A stretch of DNA of 64,000 bases from Microbulbifer elongatus. Lineage in GTDB: Bacteria; Pseudomonadota; Gammaproteobacteria; Pseudomonadales; Cellvibrionaceae. The stretch covers positions 1,523,501 through 1,587,500 of the forward strand of contig NZ_CP088953.1 of NCBI RefSeq assembly GCF_021165935.1. The letters are read 5' to 3'. Both the position numbers and the translations under genes were made by a program. The notes under the pieces were generated by a model. That model did not search any database. It was not told the DNA's origin and saw only the letters and a program-made list of their open reading frames with translations. Of the stretch, positions 19,182 to 28,583 are shown piece after piece. Each line of letters begins with the position of its first letter. Within the stretch, counting starts at the first letter, position 1.

Positions 19182-20144
19182 TTAGGTAGTCCGCTGAATC
19201 GAAAACTCCGCAAGCTGCCTGAGTGCAGTTTTGTGCTCACCGTCTGGCAGAAACTCCAGTTTTTCCAGAGCCAGCGCCACTTCTTTCCTCGCCCGATCAA
19301 AGGTGTAATCCAAGGCGCCACAATTCTCGATGGCCGCCACGATCTCGGTGAGTTTCTCCGAACTCTTTTGCTCAATGGCTTCTTTCACCAGCACCGCCTG
19401 TTCCGCAGTGCCATTTGCCATGGCATAAATCAGCGGCAGGGTAGGTTTGCCCTCGGCCAGGTCGTCACCCACATTCTTGCCCAGCTCTTCCGAATTACCC
19501 CGGTAGTCCAGTGCATCGTCGACGAGCTGGAACGCGGAACCCAGGTGGCGGCCGTAGAGTTTCAGGGATTCCCGTTCGTCGTCAGTACAGCCGGCCAGTA
19601 CTGCTGCGGTCTCACAAGCGGCCTCGAACAGGGCGCCGGTCTTCTTGTGGATAACTGTTAGGTAGTTTTCTTCGCTGACCGCTGGATCGCCGGCGTTCAC
19701 CAGCTGCTGCACCTCGCCCTCGGCAATGGTATTGGTGGTATCCGACAGGATGGACATGATGTCCATATCCTGCAATGCCACCATCATCTGGAAGGCGCGG
19801 GAGTAGAGGAAGTCCCCCACCAGCACCGCCGGTGCATTGCCCCACTGGGCGTTGGCGGTGAGACGGCCGCGGCGCATATCCGACGTATCCACCACGTCAT
19901 CGTGCAGCAGGGTCGCGGTGTGGATAAACTCGATGATCGCCGCCAGAGTGATATGGTTGCTGCCCTGGTAACCGGCGGCGCGGCTGCACAGCAGTACCAG
20001 TAAAGGGCGCAGGCGTTTGCCGCCAGCCTCGACCAGGTAGTGTCCGATGTTCTCCACCAGGGGAACGTCCGAGTGCAGTTGGTCGATGATGTGTTGATTG
20101 ACGGCGGCGAAGTCGTCCGCGGCTACCTGATGAAAGGGCAACAT
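19182..20144 (-). CDS. ispB: Octaprenyl diphosphate synthase
   Basis: 320 residues (E. coli 323). Both aspartate-rich motifs of trans-prenyltransferases are present: DDVVD at 82-86 with the following MRRGRLT, and DDALD at 209-213. GGKRLRP near residue 41-47 is the allylic diphosphate-binding site. It makes the polyprenyl side chain of ubiquinone; chain length (C40 or other) cannot be read from the sequence. It is divergent from rplU-rpmA, the usual arrangement in gammaproteobacteria. Confidence 0.96.
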   Translation of the reverse strand: MLPFHQVAADDFAAVNQHIIDQLHSDVPLVENIGHYLVEAGGKRLRPLLVLLCSRAAGYQGSNHITLAAIIEFIHTATLLHDDVVDTSDMRRGRLTANAQWGNAPAVLVGDFLYSRAFQMMVALQDMDIMSILSDTTNTIAEGEVQQLVNAGDPAVSEENYLTVIHKKTGALFEAACETAAVLAGCTDDERESLKLYGRHLGSAFQLVDDALDYRGNSEELGKNVGDDLAEGKPTLPLIYAMANGTAEQAVLVKEAIEQKSSEKLTEIVAAIENCGALDYTFDRARKEVALALEKLEFLPDGEHKTALRQLAEFSIQRTT

Positions 20145-20239
20145 GCAGGGTCCTTAATACTTCTCTGTATCGGTTTACGGCGGCAAGCCTAGCGGTTTTG
20201 GCCCCGTGCGGAAAGGAAGCCTGCCCGAAAAGTGCGCTA

Positions 20240-20268
20240 TTGTATCAAGCGGGCGAATTGATTAGAAT
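20240..20268 (+). promoter_or_regulatory. Promoter of rplU-rpmA
   Basis: TTGTAT (20240-20245), 17 nt, TAGAAT (20263-20268). The -10 is one base off consensus; the -35 keeps only TTG. A leader of about 150 nt with small stem-loops around 20361-20392 precedes rplU. Confidence 0.5.
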
Positions 20269-20424
20269 CTGCGCCCCGCTCAAACCCGGTCCGCTCTGTG
20301 GGCGATTCCGTCGGCGGGAAGAAGTATCAATCATCAACGGCGCAAGCTCCCAAAATGCTGGCTAACCGGTCATCTTAACCTGACCAGCCGCTGCTTCGTG
20401 TCGTCCATTTTGGAGCATAGAAAT

Positions 20425-20736
20425 ATGTACGCTGTGATCGAAAGCGGTGGTAAACAACACCGTGTAGAAGAAGGCGAAGTACTGCGCCTGGAAAAAATTG
20501 AAGTCGCTACTGGCGAATCTGTCGATTTCGACAAGGTTCTGATGGTAGTGAACGGTGACACCATCAATATTGGTGCGCCGGTCGTGGAAGGTGCCAAGGT
20601 GACTGCAGAAGTGCTGAGCCACGGCCGCGGCGAGAAGGTGAAAATCATCAAGTTCCGTCGTCGTAAGCACTCCATGAAGCGTCAGGGCCACCGTCAGTGG
20701 TACACCGAAGTCAAAATCACTGGCATCAAAGGCTAA
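20425..20736 (+). CDS. rplU: 50S ribosomal protein L21
   Basis: 103 residues, the standard length, from the ATG at 20425. The start [19 protein letters not shown] and the C-terminal [21 protein letters not shown] are diagnostic. L21 binds 23S rRNA near L20. The frame is open to 20398, but the longer start lacks a ribosome-binding site whereas TTTTGGAG precedes 20425. rpmA follows after 31 nt. Confidence 0.98.
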   Translation: MYAVIESGGKQHRVEEGEVLRLEKIEVATGESVDFDKVLMVVNGDTINIGAPVVEGAKVTAEVLSHGRGEKVKIIKFRRRKHSMKRQGHRQWYTEVKITGIKG

Positions 20737-20767
20737 TCACCAGGTAACAGAAGAGGAGTAACTACTC

Positions 20768-21025
20768 ATGGCACACAAGAAAGCTGGCGGTAGTACGCGC
20801 AACGGTCGCGATTCCGAAAGTAAACGCCTGGGCGTTAAGCGCTTTGGCGGCCAAGCGGTTTCCGCAGGCAGCATCATCGTCCGTCAACGTGGCACCAAGT
20901 TCCACGCTGGCGTAAACGTTGGTATGGGCAAAGATCACACCCTGTTCGCAACCGCCGATGGCGTTGTGAAGTTTGAGGTGAAAGGCGCCAACAACCGCAA
21001 GTTTGTTTCTATCGAAACAGCCTAA
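20768..21025 (+). CDS. rpmA: 50S ribosomal protein L27
   Basis: 85 residues beginning [20 protein letters not shown], the flexible N-terminal arm that reaches the peptidyl transferase centre. No Firmicutes-type cleaved N-terminal extension is present. A strong AGAGGAG site precedes the start. Cotranscribed with rplU; a terminator follows 20 nt after the stop. Confidence 0.98.
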   Translation: MAHKKAGGSTRNGRDSESKRLGVKRFGGQAVSAGSIIVRQRGTKFHAGVNVGMGKDHTLFATADGVVKFEVKGANNRKFVSIETA

Positions 21026-21045
21026 GCGGTCATCACGCCCGATCG

Positions 21046-21073
21046 AAAAGCCCCGCAATCGCGGGGCTTTTTT
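21046..21073 (+). terminator. Terminator of rplU-rpmA
   Basis: AAAAGCCCCGC / GCGGGGCTTTT stem, loop AATC or similar, followed by a T-run. Confidence 0.92.
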
Positions 21074-21119
21074 GTATTGATCAGCCGCAAATTACACTGA
21101 AGACCGGACAACCCGGTAA

Positions 21120-22334
<1,215 letters not shown>

Positions 22335-22409
22335 GTCGTCTGCCCCTGCAGCGCAAAATCCTGTGTAAGGAATTGACCGCAGGGGCACCTCCCCCATCAT
22401 GAGGAAGAA

Positions 22410-23543
22410 ATGGATTCCATCTCGTCGCGCCAGCAACTTGCCGCCAGCAAGCGCTGGGTCGTTAAAATTGGCAGTGCCCTGTTAACCGACAATGGCCGCG
22501 GTGTGAATCGCGCCGCCATTCAGAACTGGGCTGGTCAGATCAGTGCCCTGCGCCGTCAGGGTATCGAAGTATTGCTGGTGTCCTCCGGTGCCGTGGCGGC
22601 GGGTATGGATCGCCTGGGCTGGCGCAAGCGCCCGGAATCCATTCACCAGTTGCAGGCGGCGGCGGCCGTGGGCCAGAGTCATCTGGTGCAGGTGTATGAG
22701 CACGCCTTCGGACAATTCGACTGTCGTACCGCGCAGATTCTGCTGGACCATGACGACCTCTCCAATCGCACCCGCTATCTAAATGCCCGTAGCACCATCA
22801 AAACGTTGCTGTCGCTGGGGGCGGTGCCGATCATCAATGAAAACGATACGGTGGTGACCGACGAGATTCGCTTCGGTGATAACGATACGCTCGGAGCGCT
22901 GGTGGCGAACCTGGTTGAGGCGGATGTACTGTTGATACTCACCGATGCCGATGGCCTGTTTACCCAAGACCCCCGGGATAATCCCGCCGCCGAGCTGGTG
23001 CGCGAGGCGACGGCGACCGATCCACGTCTGGTGACCATGGCGGGCGGTTCCCGCAGCGGTCTCGGTCGTGGCGGGATGGCCACCAAGGTGCGCGCGGCGC
23101 AACTGGCGGCGCGCTCCGGCGCACGTACGTTGATCGTAGGGGGCAGTGCCGATTCGGTGATCGAGCGAGTGGCGGCCGGTGAAGATCTGGGAACGCTATT
23201 GTTGCCGGAGGCGGACCGACTGACGGCGCGCAAGCGCTGGCTGGCCGGGCAGTTGCAGGTGCGCGGTAAGCTGGTGCTGGATACCGGCGCCGAGCGGGCG
23301 TTGCGGGAGCAGGGCAAAAGCCTGCTGCCGGTGGGGGTTGCCGGGCTTGAGGGGCGATTCTATCGCGGGGAGCTGGTGAGCTGCGTGAATGGCGCTGGCG
23401 AAGAGATTGCCCGGGGGCTGGTGAACTACGACAGCACCGAGGCGGTAAAGATCTGTGGTCAGCCCTCCGATCGGATTGTCGAGCTGCTCGGCTATCGCGA
23501 CGACGACGAGCTGATTCACCGCGATAACCTGATTCTGCTTTAG
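22410..23543 (+). CDS. proB: Glutamate 5-kinase
   Basis: 377 residues. The amino-acid kinase domain covers about 10-265 ([53 protein letters not shown]). The C-terminal PUA domain is at about 285-370. It phosphorylates glutamate in the first step of proline synthesis, normally with proline feedback. proA is not adjacent. The obgE-proB neighbourhood is conserved in Pseudomonas-like genomes. It ends 26 nt before repeat copy 2. Confidence 0.96.
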   Translation: MDSISSRQQLAASKRWVVKIGSALLTDNGRGVNRAAIQNWAGQISALRRQGIEVLLVSSGAVAAGMDRLGWRKRPESIHQLQAAAAVGQSHLVQVYEHAFGQFDCRTAQILLDHDDLSNRTRYLNARSTIKTLLSLGAVPIINENDTVVTDEIRFGDNDTLGALVANLVEADVLLILTDADGLFTQDPRDNPAAELVREATATDPRLVTMAGGSRSGLGRGGMATKVRAAQLAARSGARTLIVGGSADSVIERVAAGEDLGTLLLPEADRLTARKRWLAGQLQVRGKLVLDTGAERALREQGKSLLPVGVAGLEGRFYRGELVSCVNGAGEEIARGLVNYDSTEAVKICGQPSDRIVELLGYRDDDELIHRDNLILL

Positions 23544-23569
23544 GCTTTCTTCAAGGTTTATTGGCGGTC

Positions 23570-23675
23570 TCGATTCCGGTTAAAGCCTTGCGAGACACGC
23601 CGTGCACCCATCGTTGGGGGCTCTGCGAAAACATCCCTGTTTTCGAAGGTCTCGCAAGGCTTTAACCGGAATCGA
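23570..23675 (+). repeat. Nested-hairpin intergenic element, copy 2
   Basis: 106 nt directly after proB. The outer arms (23570-23596 and 23649-23675) are a perfect 27-bp inverted repeat, extendable by three pairs past one mismatch. Inner hairpins are CCC-ATCGTT-GGG (23607-23618) and CGAAAAC-ATCCCT-GTTTTCG (23626-23645). The innermost nine outer-arm bases, TTGCGAGAC, are shared with copy 1. Beyond them the arms are unrelated between copies but each copy is self-complementary. Confidence 0.85.
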
Positions 23676-23713
23676 AACCTATCGTCAGCGACTGGCAGTT
23701 TCTTTTATGCAAT

Positions 23714-23741
23714 AAAAAACCCCGCATCAGCGGGGTTTTTT
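23714..23741. terminator. Terminator of rpsT (bidirectional)
   Basis: AAAAAACCCCGC / GCGGGGTTTTTT with loop ATCA, a perfect 12-bp stem. It lies 20 nt past the rpsT stop on the minus strand and can also stop plus-strand proB transcripts. Confidence 0.93.
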
Positions 23742-23760
23742 GTGCTCAGGAAGCGGCGGC

Positions 23761-24027
23761 TTAGGCAGCCAGCTTCTTGATCTGGGCATTCAGGCGGCTC
23801 TTATGGCGAGCGGCCTTATTCTTGTGAATGATGCCCTTGTCGGCCATGCGGTCGATAACCGGCACGGCAGCCTCGTAGGCAGTCTTGGCTTTTTCCGCAT
23901 CACCTGCATCAATGGCCGCAACTACCTTTTTGATGTAGGTGCGCACCATGGAGCGCAGGCTGGCGTTGTGATTGCGGCGCTTTTCGTTCTGGCGCGCGCG
24001 TTTCTTCGCTTGGGGTGAGTTGGCCAC
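23761..24027 (-). CDS. rpsT: 30S ribosomal protein S20
   Basis: 88 residues (E. coli 87) from a GTG start at 24027, giving [18 protein letters not shown] (initiator read as Met). ACAGGAGC precedes it. The frame is open to 24096, but those 23 codons match no S20 and would begin near the predicted transcription start. E. coli rpsT also uses a non-ATG start, linked to autoregulation. S20 binds 16S rRNA early in assembly. The family tail [19 protein letters not shown] is present. Confidence 0.96.
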   Translation of the reverse strand: MANSPQAKKRARQNEKRRNHNASLRSMVRTYIKKVVAAIDAGDAEKAKTAYEAAVPVIDRMADKGIIHKNKAARHKSRLNAQIKKLAA

Positions 24028-24094
24028 CGGTTGCTCCTGTCTGGAATCTGTAAAATCTCGAACAATCGGGCCGGGGGCCCGTTTGGGACGCGAC

Positions 24095-24122
24095 ATTATC
24101 CCCAGCGTTGGTTGTTTGTCAA
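24095..24122 (-). promoter_or_regulatory. Strong sigma-70 promoter of rpsT
   Basis: Minus-strand TTGACA (24122-24117, perfect), 16 nt, GATAAT (24100-24095, one mismatch). Initiation near 24088 gives a leader of about 60 nt before the GTG. Confidence 0.8.
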
Positions 24123-24194
24123 CCGCTTGGGGTGCCAGTTTGTGACCATCTGGGCGGGGGGATAGGCCTCAATGGCTTGCCTGATGTCAAACCC

Positions 24195-24262
24195 CGTCAT
24201 GCCGGACTTGATCCGGCATCCAGCTCCGTGGCACTGGATTCCGGGTCAAGCCCGGAATGACG
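24195..24262. repeat. Dispersed palindromic repeat (CCGG-type)
   Basis: Arms of 29 nt beginning CGTCATGCCGGACTTGAT and ending AAGCCCGGAATGACG pair with four mismatches around a 10-nt centre. Each arm is itself a small palindrome (TGCCGG/CCGGCA, TTCCGGG/CCCGGAA). Repeats of this appearance are common between genes in many proteobacteria. A degenerate relative is at 51228-51299. Confidence 0.65.
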
Positions 24263-24281
24263 AAGTGGTGACTCATCGTAG

Positions 24282-24306
24282 GGTGGATAAGCGCAGCGCA
24301 TCCACC
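24282..24306. repeat. Short inverted repeat GGTGGAT / ATCCACC
   Basis: A 7-bp stem around AAGCGCAGCGC, ending one base before the stop codon of the histidine kinase gene. This motif type recurs between genes in gammaproteobacteria. There is no T-run, so a terminator role is doubtful. Confidence 0.5.
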
Positions 24307-24307
24307 G

Positions 24308-26368
24308 CTAACGCGGCAAAACCAAGGTGAAGATGACGCCGCGCCCGTCATCGCGGTTTGCGGCCTCCAGTGTCCCCTGGTGGAAGTCTGCGATCAGGCG
24401 CGCGATATGTAATCCCAACCCCAGGTGCCCCTCCTTGCCGCCGTCATTGCGTACCGAGACCAGGGAGTCAAAGAGTTTCTGCTCAAACCCTTCCGGCAGC
24501 GGTGGCCCGTCGTTGCTGACCTGGAGTATGTATTCTCTGGCCGTCGCTTCCAGTGCAAGCCGGATTTCTGAGCTCTCCGGCGCAAAGCTCACCGCGTTGT
24601 CAGCCAGCTTGTCCAGCAATTGTGCCAGCAATTCTGGCGCGCCGTAGTAGAGCTGCGGGCCTTCCGGCGCACGCAGCGTGAAGCCGTACTGGGGGTGGGC
24701 ATCTGCGTAGCTCTGGGTCAGCAGTTGCAGCAGATCGTGGAGGTCGAACTCCTCTCGTTCCGCCTGGTTGATGCTCGCTTCCAGGTGGTTGGCGGCGGAC
24801 AGGGCATTGAGAATGGACGACAGCCGCGCGCCACCCTCGGCGGCGCGTTCGGCGTAGCGCCGGCTGTCGCTGTCCAGCTCACCTGCGCTCAGGTTGTCCA
24901 GGGACGAGCGCATCACTGCGAGCGGCGTGCGCAGCTCGTGGGAGAGTTTGCTGGCGAGGCTGCGCAGATACTGGTGATAGTGATCCAGCTCGCGCAACAG
25001 ACTGGCGAAGGCCCGGTTCAGGGCGCCCAGCTCGTCATTCAGAATTGGTCTGGGGAAGTCGCCGCGCAGGCGGCCGCTGGCGTCCACCGCCGTTTGGGCT
25101 ACCTTGTGCAACTTGCGGATCCGCCACGACAGCCAGCTGGCGTAGCCGAGCAGCAGAAGCAGTACCAGACCCGCAGCACCGGCGGTGGTCAGCCACAGTC
25201 TGCGTGCGGCGGATTCGGTAAGAGACTGCAGGGCGCTGGTAGATTGGGCAGTGATCACCCGGCCCAGTAGCGGCCGCTCGATAATATTGTCCGCGCGGGT
25301 GACCACGGGCACGCTCACTGCGCCAATACGTTCGTCGCTGGTGGCACTTGTATCCGTGGTGGGGGCGCCGAACCACTGGCTGGCAGTTTCCCGGTTCCGG
25401 GTCAGGGCCGGGGGGAGCTGACTTTCGGGTAAGGGGGGGAGCTGGCCGGTGGCGAGGACCTGGCGATAAAACCAGTCTCTCAGCCAGTTGTGGTTGTCGT
25501 CAGCAGCTGCCACAGATCGGTCCCGGTGCCAGTCGCGGCCGGTGCGGGCGAGGACGAACCCCTCCTGGTCGACCACCGTCAGCTGCAATTCCGGTCGTGC
25601 GAAGTGCTCGAGCTCCTGCTGCAGCGCCGGCAAGGGCTCCACCAATGCCCCCGGTCGGCCATCCGCGGGCAGGGTGCTGGCGATACGCTGGGGAGTGCCG
25701 CCGTCGCTGCGCACGCGATCGAGAACCCGCACCGCCAGCTCGCCATCGGTGAGGGCGAACGGCATGGCCAGTTCCAGCTGGTAGCCCCTGGGAGAGGCGG
25801 TCCAGCGCCCGCGAATGCGCAGTTCACGCTCGTACTTGCCGCGCCGCGGGTTGTACCACATGGCCTGTACCGGCCCCTGGCTGGCCACCGGCAGAATATA
25901 GTGCTGGTGCGCGGTAAACAGCTCCACGGTGTCGCCGTTGGACACCCCGGCAAGGCGCGGATCGCGGTAGCTGGGGGTCTGGTCCTGAGCCGTGAGCAGT
26001 AAATAGACCCGCTCGCCGCGTCTGCCGAGGGTGACGCGGGCCTGTGGCTTGCCCTGCAGGTCGTCGAGTACTTTCGGAGGCAGCCCCTGCGCGCGCCACT
26101 CTTCTCCGTAGCCGTCCAGTACCGGGGCCTGCGCCAGTGGATGGAGATACAGCTGGGCACCCGGTGGTCGCCCGGTGCGCCGCGGATCCGGGGCAATCAG
26201 TTCCGGGGCGCTGGCCAGGCGGGCGGCGATGGCGTTGCCGGTCGCTTCCAGTGTCTGCATCTGCCCCTGGCTCAGGGCTTCATCCACCTGGCGCAGATAC
26301 TGGCAGCCCGCCCAGGGCAGGGCGAGGGTACACAGGCTCAGTAAAACCAGCTGGCTGCGAAGCTTCAT
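24308..26368 (-). CDS. Sensor histidine kinase of the proteobacterial dedicated sortase system type (PdsS-like)
   Basis: 686 residues from the ATG at 26368; the frame is open further but MKLRSQLVLLSLCTLALPW is a natural membrane anchor (about 4-21). The periplasmic part (about 25-390) includes a CBM9-like beta-sandwich (about 74-215: VLDGYGEEW, VYLLLTAQDQ, NGDTVELF, GYQLELAMPF). TM2 is at about 391-412, followed by HAMP. HisKA carries H477 in KLSHELRTPLAV, and the HATPase_c domain has DNAVSF and GLGLHIAR. It should phosphorylate the response regulator encoded 23 nt upstream. Architecture and partners fit the kinase of the dedicated sortase system (family recalled, not searched). No sortase is encoded nearby. 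Confidence 0.8.
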   Translation of the reverse strand: MKLRSQLVLLSLCTLALPWAGCQYLRQVDEALSQGQMQTLEATGNAIAARLASAPELIAPDPRRTGRPPGAQLYLHPLAQAPVLDGYGEEWRAQGLPPKVLDDLQGKPQARVTLGRRGERVYLLLTAQDQTPSYRDPRLAGVSNGDTVELFTAHQHYILPVASQGPVQAMWYNPRRGKYERELRIRGRWTASPRGYQLELAMPFALTDGELAVRVLDRVRSDGGTPQRIASTLPADGRPGALVEPLPALQQELEHFARPELQLTVVDQEGFVLARTGRDWHRDRSVAAADDNHNWLRDWFYRQVLATGQLPPLPESQLPPALTRNRETASQWFGAPTTDTSATSDERIGAVSVPVVTRADNIIERPLLGRVITAQSTSALQSLTESAARRLWLTTAGAAGLVLLLLLGYASWLSWRIRKLHKVAQTAVDASGRLRGDFPRPILNDELGALNRAFASLLRELDHYHQYLRSLASKLSHELRTPLAVMRSSLDNLSAGELDSDSRRYAERAAEGGARLSSILNALSAANHLEASINQAEREEFDLHDLLQLLTQSYADAHPQYGFTLRAPEGPQLYYGAPELLAQLLDKLADNAVSFAPESSEIRLALEATAREYILQVSNDGPPLPEGFEQKLFDSLVSVRNDGGKEGHLGLGLHIARLIADFHQGTLEAANRDDGRGVIFTLVLPR

Positions 26369-26391
26369 TTCTCGGGGAGGCCCATGAATGT

Positions 26392-27084
26392 TTACACCTG
26401 CCAGCGGTAGCCCATGCCATAGGCGGTGGCAATGGCATCGAAGTGGCTGTCGACGGTCTGGAACTTGCGGCGGATACGTTTGACGTGGGAGGTGATGGTG
26501 TTGTCGTCCAGTACCACGCGAGCGGCTTCCATCAGCTGGCTGCGGGATTTGACGTGGCCCGGGCGTTTGGCCAGGGCGTGCACGATCCAGAACTCGGTTA
26601 CCGTGAGGTCCACGGGCTCGCCTTTCCAGTGGCAATGCAGCCGCGAGACATCCAGCTGCAGGTCGCCCTGAGTGATCACCTCCTCGTCACTGCCCGTCGA
26701 TTGCATCACGCTTACCCGGCGCAGCAGGGCGCTGATGCGCGCCTGCATATGGGGCAGGGAAATATCCTTGGTCAGGTAGTCATCGGCGCCCAGGCGCAGG
26801 CCGGAAATAATATCCAGCTCGGAGTCCCGCGCGGTCAGAAACAGAATAGGCAGGGTTGGCGCCATGGCGCGCAGTTCCCGGCACAGTTCAAAGCCCCCTT
26901 CGATTTCGGCGCCCAGCCCCACATCGATCACTGCCAGATCCGGCAGGCGCTGCTGGAAGGCGGCCAGAGCGTCCGGGCGCGTATGGTACAGGTTGACCTG
27001 GTAGCCGCTGCGGCGCAGGGCGTCGCGGTAATTTTCCGCGATGGCAATTTCATCTTCGACAATGGCGATGGTGGGGCTGCTCAT
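26392..27084 (-). CDS. OmpR-family response regulator of the dedicated sortase system type (PdsR-like)
   Basis: 230 residues. The receiver domain has the acidic pair E10/D11, phospho-acceptor D54 in AVIDVGLG and the switch lysine in YLTKDISLP. The stretch EGGFELCRELR followed by LPILFLTARDSELD is characteristic of the subgroup linked to proteobacterial sortase systems. The C-terminal winged helix (about 135-228) is of OmpR type (LTVTEFWIVHALAKRPGHVKSRSQLM, TSHVKRIRRKF). Encoded upstream of the kinase with a 23-nt gap, so one operon. A terminator at 27214-27243 separates it from pdsO. Targets are unknown; genes of this block are the obvious candidates. Confidence 0.82.
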   Translation of the reverse strand: MSSPTIAIVEDEIAIAENYRDALRRSGYQVNLYHTRPDALAAFQQRLPDLAVIDVGLGAEIEGGFELCRELRAMAPTLPILFLTARDSELDIISGLRLGADDYLTKDISLPHMQARISALLRRVSVMQSTGSDEEVITQGDLQLDVSRLHCHWKGEPVDLTVTEFWIVHALAKRPGHVKSRSQLMEAARVVLDDNTITSHVKRIRRKFQTVDSHFDAIATAYGMGYRWQV

Positions 27085-27213
27085 GGGCGTATTGTTATGA
27101 TTCCGGCCGAGAAAAAACGGATGATTGAAATTCGATGCGGAAAATCATGCCCGAAGTGTGCGAGGCAGGCAAAAGTAACTGGCGGCTTTTGGTGTGAAGC
27201 GGACCCTCAGTGT

Positions 27214-27243
27214 AAAAAAGCGCGCAGCTTTAAGATTGCGCGC
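27214..27243 (-). terminator. Terminator of the pdsO-like gene
   Basis: Read on the minus strand: GCGCGCA, a 10-nt loop, TGCGCGC, TTTTTT. It lies about 95 nt past the OmpA-like gene and before the response-regulator gene, so the two form separate transcription units. Confidence 0.88.
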
Positions 27244-27338
27244 AAGGTTACTGCTTACAGGGTTGCACTGGAGGCGCCGGTTGTCGCTTTTGCAGAGCGG
27301 GCAACCGGCACGGGGAAGCGGTTTGCCGGTATCGCGGC

Positions 27339-28049
27339 TCAGAAAGAGCCGGCGACGGTCTCCGGCATGCCGAAGTGGATGTCTACCCGGCGTTCGAGGG
27401 CATAGGCGTCCAGGTCACCTTTGCTCGCCTTGGACTGACTGGCACCCAGGGCGCGGCGTTCAATACGCTCGGGGGCTACGCCGTAGGCTTCCAGGGTACG
27501 CTGCACGCTCAGCGCGCGCTGATCGGAAAGTACATTGTTGTACCCGTCGCTGCCACGGGGATCGGAGTGGCCCTCCAGGTGTACCTGCAGCTGCGGGTGG
27601 CGGTTGAGGAAGTCGGCCATGGCAGCAACCTGCTGTTCCTGGGCTTCCTGCAGCTCGTCGTCCCCGGTGGTGAACAGCATCTGGAACTCCAGGCTTTCCA
27701 GCGCCAGTTCCTGGGCATCGTTGGCGGACAGTCGCGCCGCATCCAGCTGCTGTGCGAGGTTACCCAGTTCGGTACGGCTTTCAGTGAGTTGAGTTGCGAG
27801 CATGTCTGCCTCTTCTGCTTGCTTGATCTGTTCGCCCAGCCAGGCGCCACCGAGGGCGCCGGCGATAAATCCTACCGGGCCTCCCACGGCGGCGCCCGCA
27901 ACTGCGGCGCCGGTAAATACGGTGGCCTGCTTGGCCGGAGTCAGGGGGTCGCCCTGTAATGCTTTCTCGGTGTCAGTAGCGGCCTCAGCGGAAGCAATAG
28001 CATTCAGAGTCAGAGTGCTTACGGTTACTGCCATCAACAACTTTTTCAT
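27339..28049 (-). CDS. OmpA-like protein of the dedicated sortase system type (PdsO-like)
   Basis: 236 residues from the ATG at 28049, which has AAGGA upstream. A signal peptide is clear (MKKLLMAVTVSTLTLNAIASAEA). A glycine-rich hydrophobic stretch follows (about 44-74: AAVAGAAVGGPVGFIAGALGG), then a likely coiled coil (about 76-115). The OmpA C-terminal peptidoglycan-binding domain (about 125-232) has VHLEGHSDPRGSDGYNN and LSDQRALSVQRTLEAYGV. The layout matches the sortase-associated OmpA-like protein PdsO. It would sit in the periplasm bound to peptidoglycan. No LPXTG-type sorting signal is present at the C-terminus. Confidence 0.8.
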   Translation of the reverse strand: MKKLLMAVTVSTLTLNAIASAEAATDTEKALQGDPLTPAKQATVFTGAAVAGAAVGGPVGFIAGALGGAWLGEQIKQAEEADMLATQLTESRTELGNLAQQLDAARLSANDAQELALESLEFQMLFTTGDDELQEAQEQQVAAMADFLNRHPQLQVHLEGHSDPRGSDGYNNVLSDQRALSVQRTLEAYGVAPERIERRALGASQSKASKGDLDAYALERRVDIHFGMPETVAGSF

Positions 28050-28246
28050 GATCGTGTTCCTTGCGATTGGATTGAAATGACTGCTCTTTGTTTCCGATCG
28101 GGTGCGTTTCCCGCTTCGGTTGAGTGTCATTTAAATCCCGCAAGGAGGCACTGACGTGGCGCCTCGGGGGCAAATTCCGCAACAATTATGGCGAAATGTG
28201 GCGAGCGCCCCTGTGACTCAGTTCAGCCTCTTGGAATAAGGCGGTC

Positions 28247-28387
28247 TCAGTGCCCGCGACGCCGGTAGCGCGGATCCCGTGGCCGATCGATTCGAACCCG
28301 AACCCGCTGGGGGCGGGGCCCGATAGCGACCGCGGCGTACAGCAGTACCGCCAGGATCAGTGCAATCAATAACGCGTTGATGGTCAT
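28247..28387 (-). CDS. Small membrane protein, 46 residues, Arg-rich tail (unknown)
   Basis: Begins MTINALLIALILAVLLYAAV and continues with IGPRPQRVRVRIDRPRDPRY, then ends RRRGH. One hydrophobic helix (about 3-21) is followed by a strongly basic tail with a dozen arginines. A good Shine-Dalgarno (GAGGAGAGA) lies six nt before the ATG. A TATACT -10 on the same strand at 28447-28442 would give a leader of about 48 nt. It is the first gene of the minus-strand block leading into pdsO, 197 nt away. I do not recognise a family. Positive charge after the helix suggests an N-out/C-in anchor. A real gene is likely but not proven. Confidence 0.55.
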   Translation of the reverse strand: MTINALLIALILAVLLYAAVAIGPRPQRVRVRIDRPRDPRYRRRGH

Positions 28388-28583
28388 TCCGTCTCTCCTC
28401 TATTGCTACTACTCCCTGTAGCGCGCCAACTGCTTAACCTGAGTATAGTTCCCTCTTGCGCCAAACGTAGGGCGCCTTTTCGAACACAGGAAGGGTTCCC
28501 GTCTCAGACCAGATGGCCGAGAAAGTGGATTGCGGTAGACTTGCCGGCCATTATGTAGTGATCACCAAGCAGGAATCAGGGAA

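Noticed and set aside
26044..27405. 453-codon plus-strand frame opposite the kinase and response regulator
   Set aside because: Antisense to two proteins with complete motif sets; no Shine-Dalgarno and no recognisable domain.
27194..27607. Plus-strand arginine-rich frame between the response regulator and the OmpA-like gene
   Set aside because: It crosses the minus-strand terminator and the 3' end of the OmpA-like gene; composition is that of a shadow frame.
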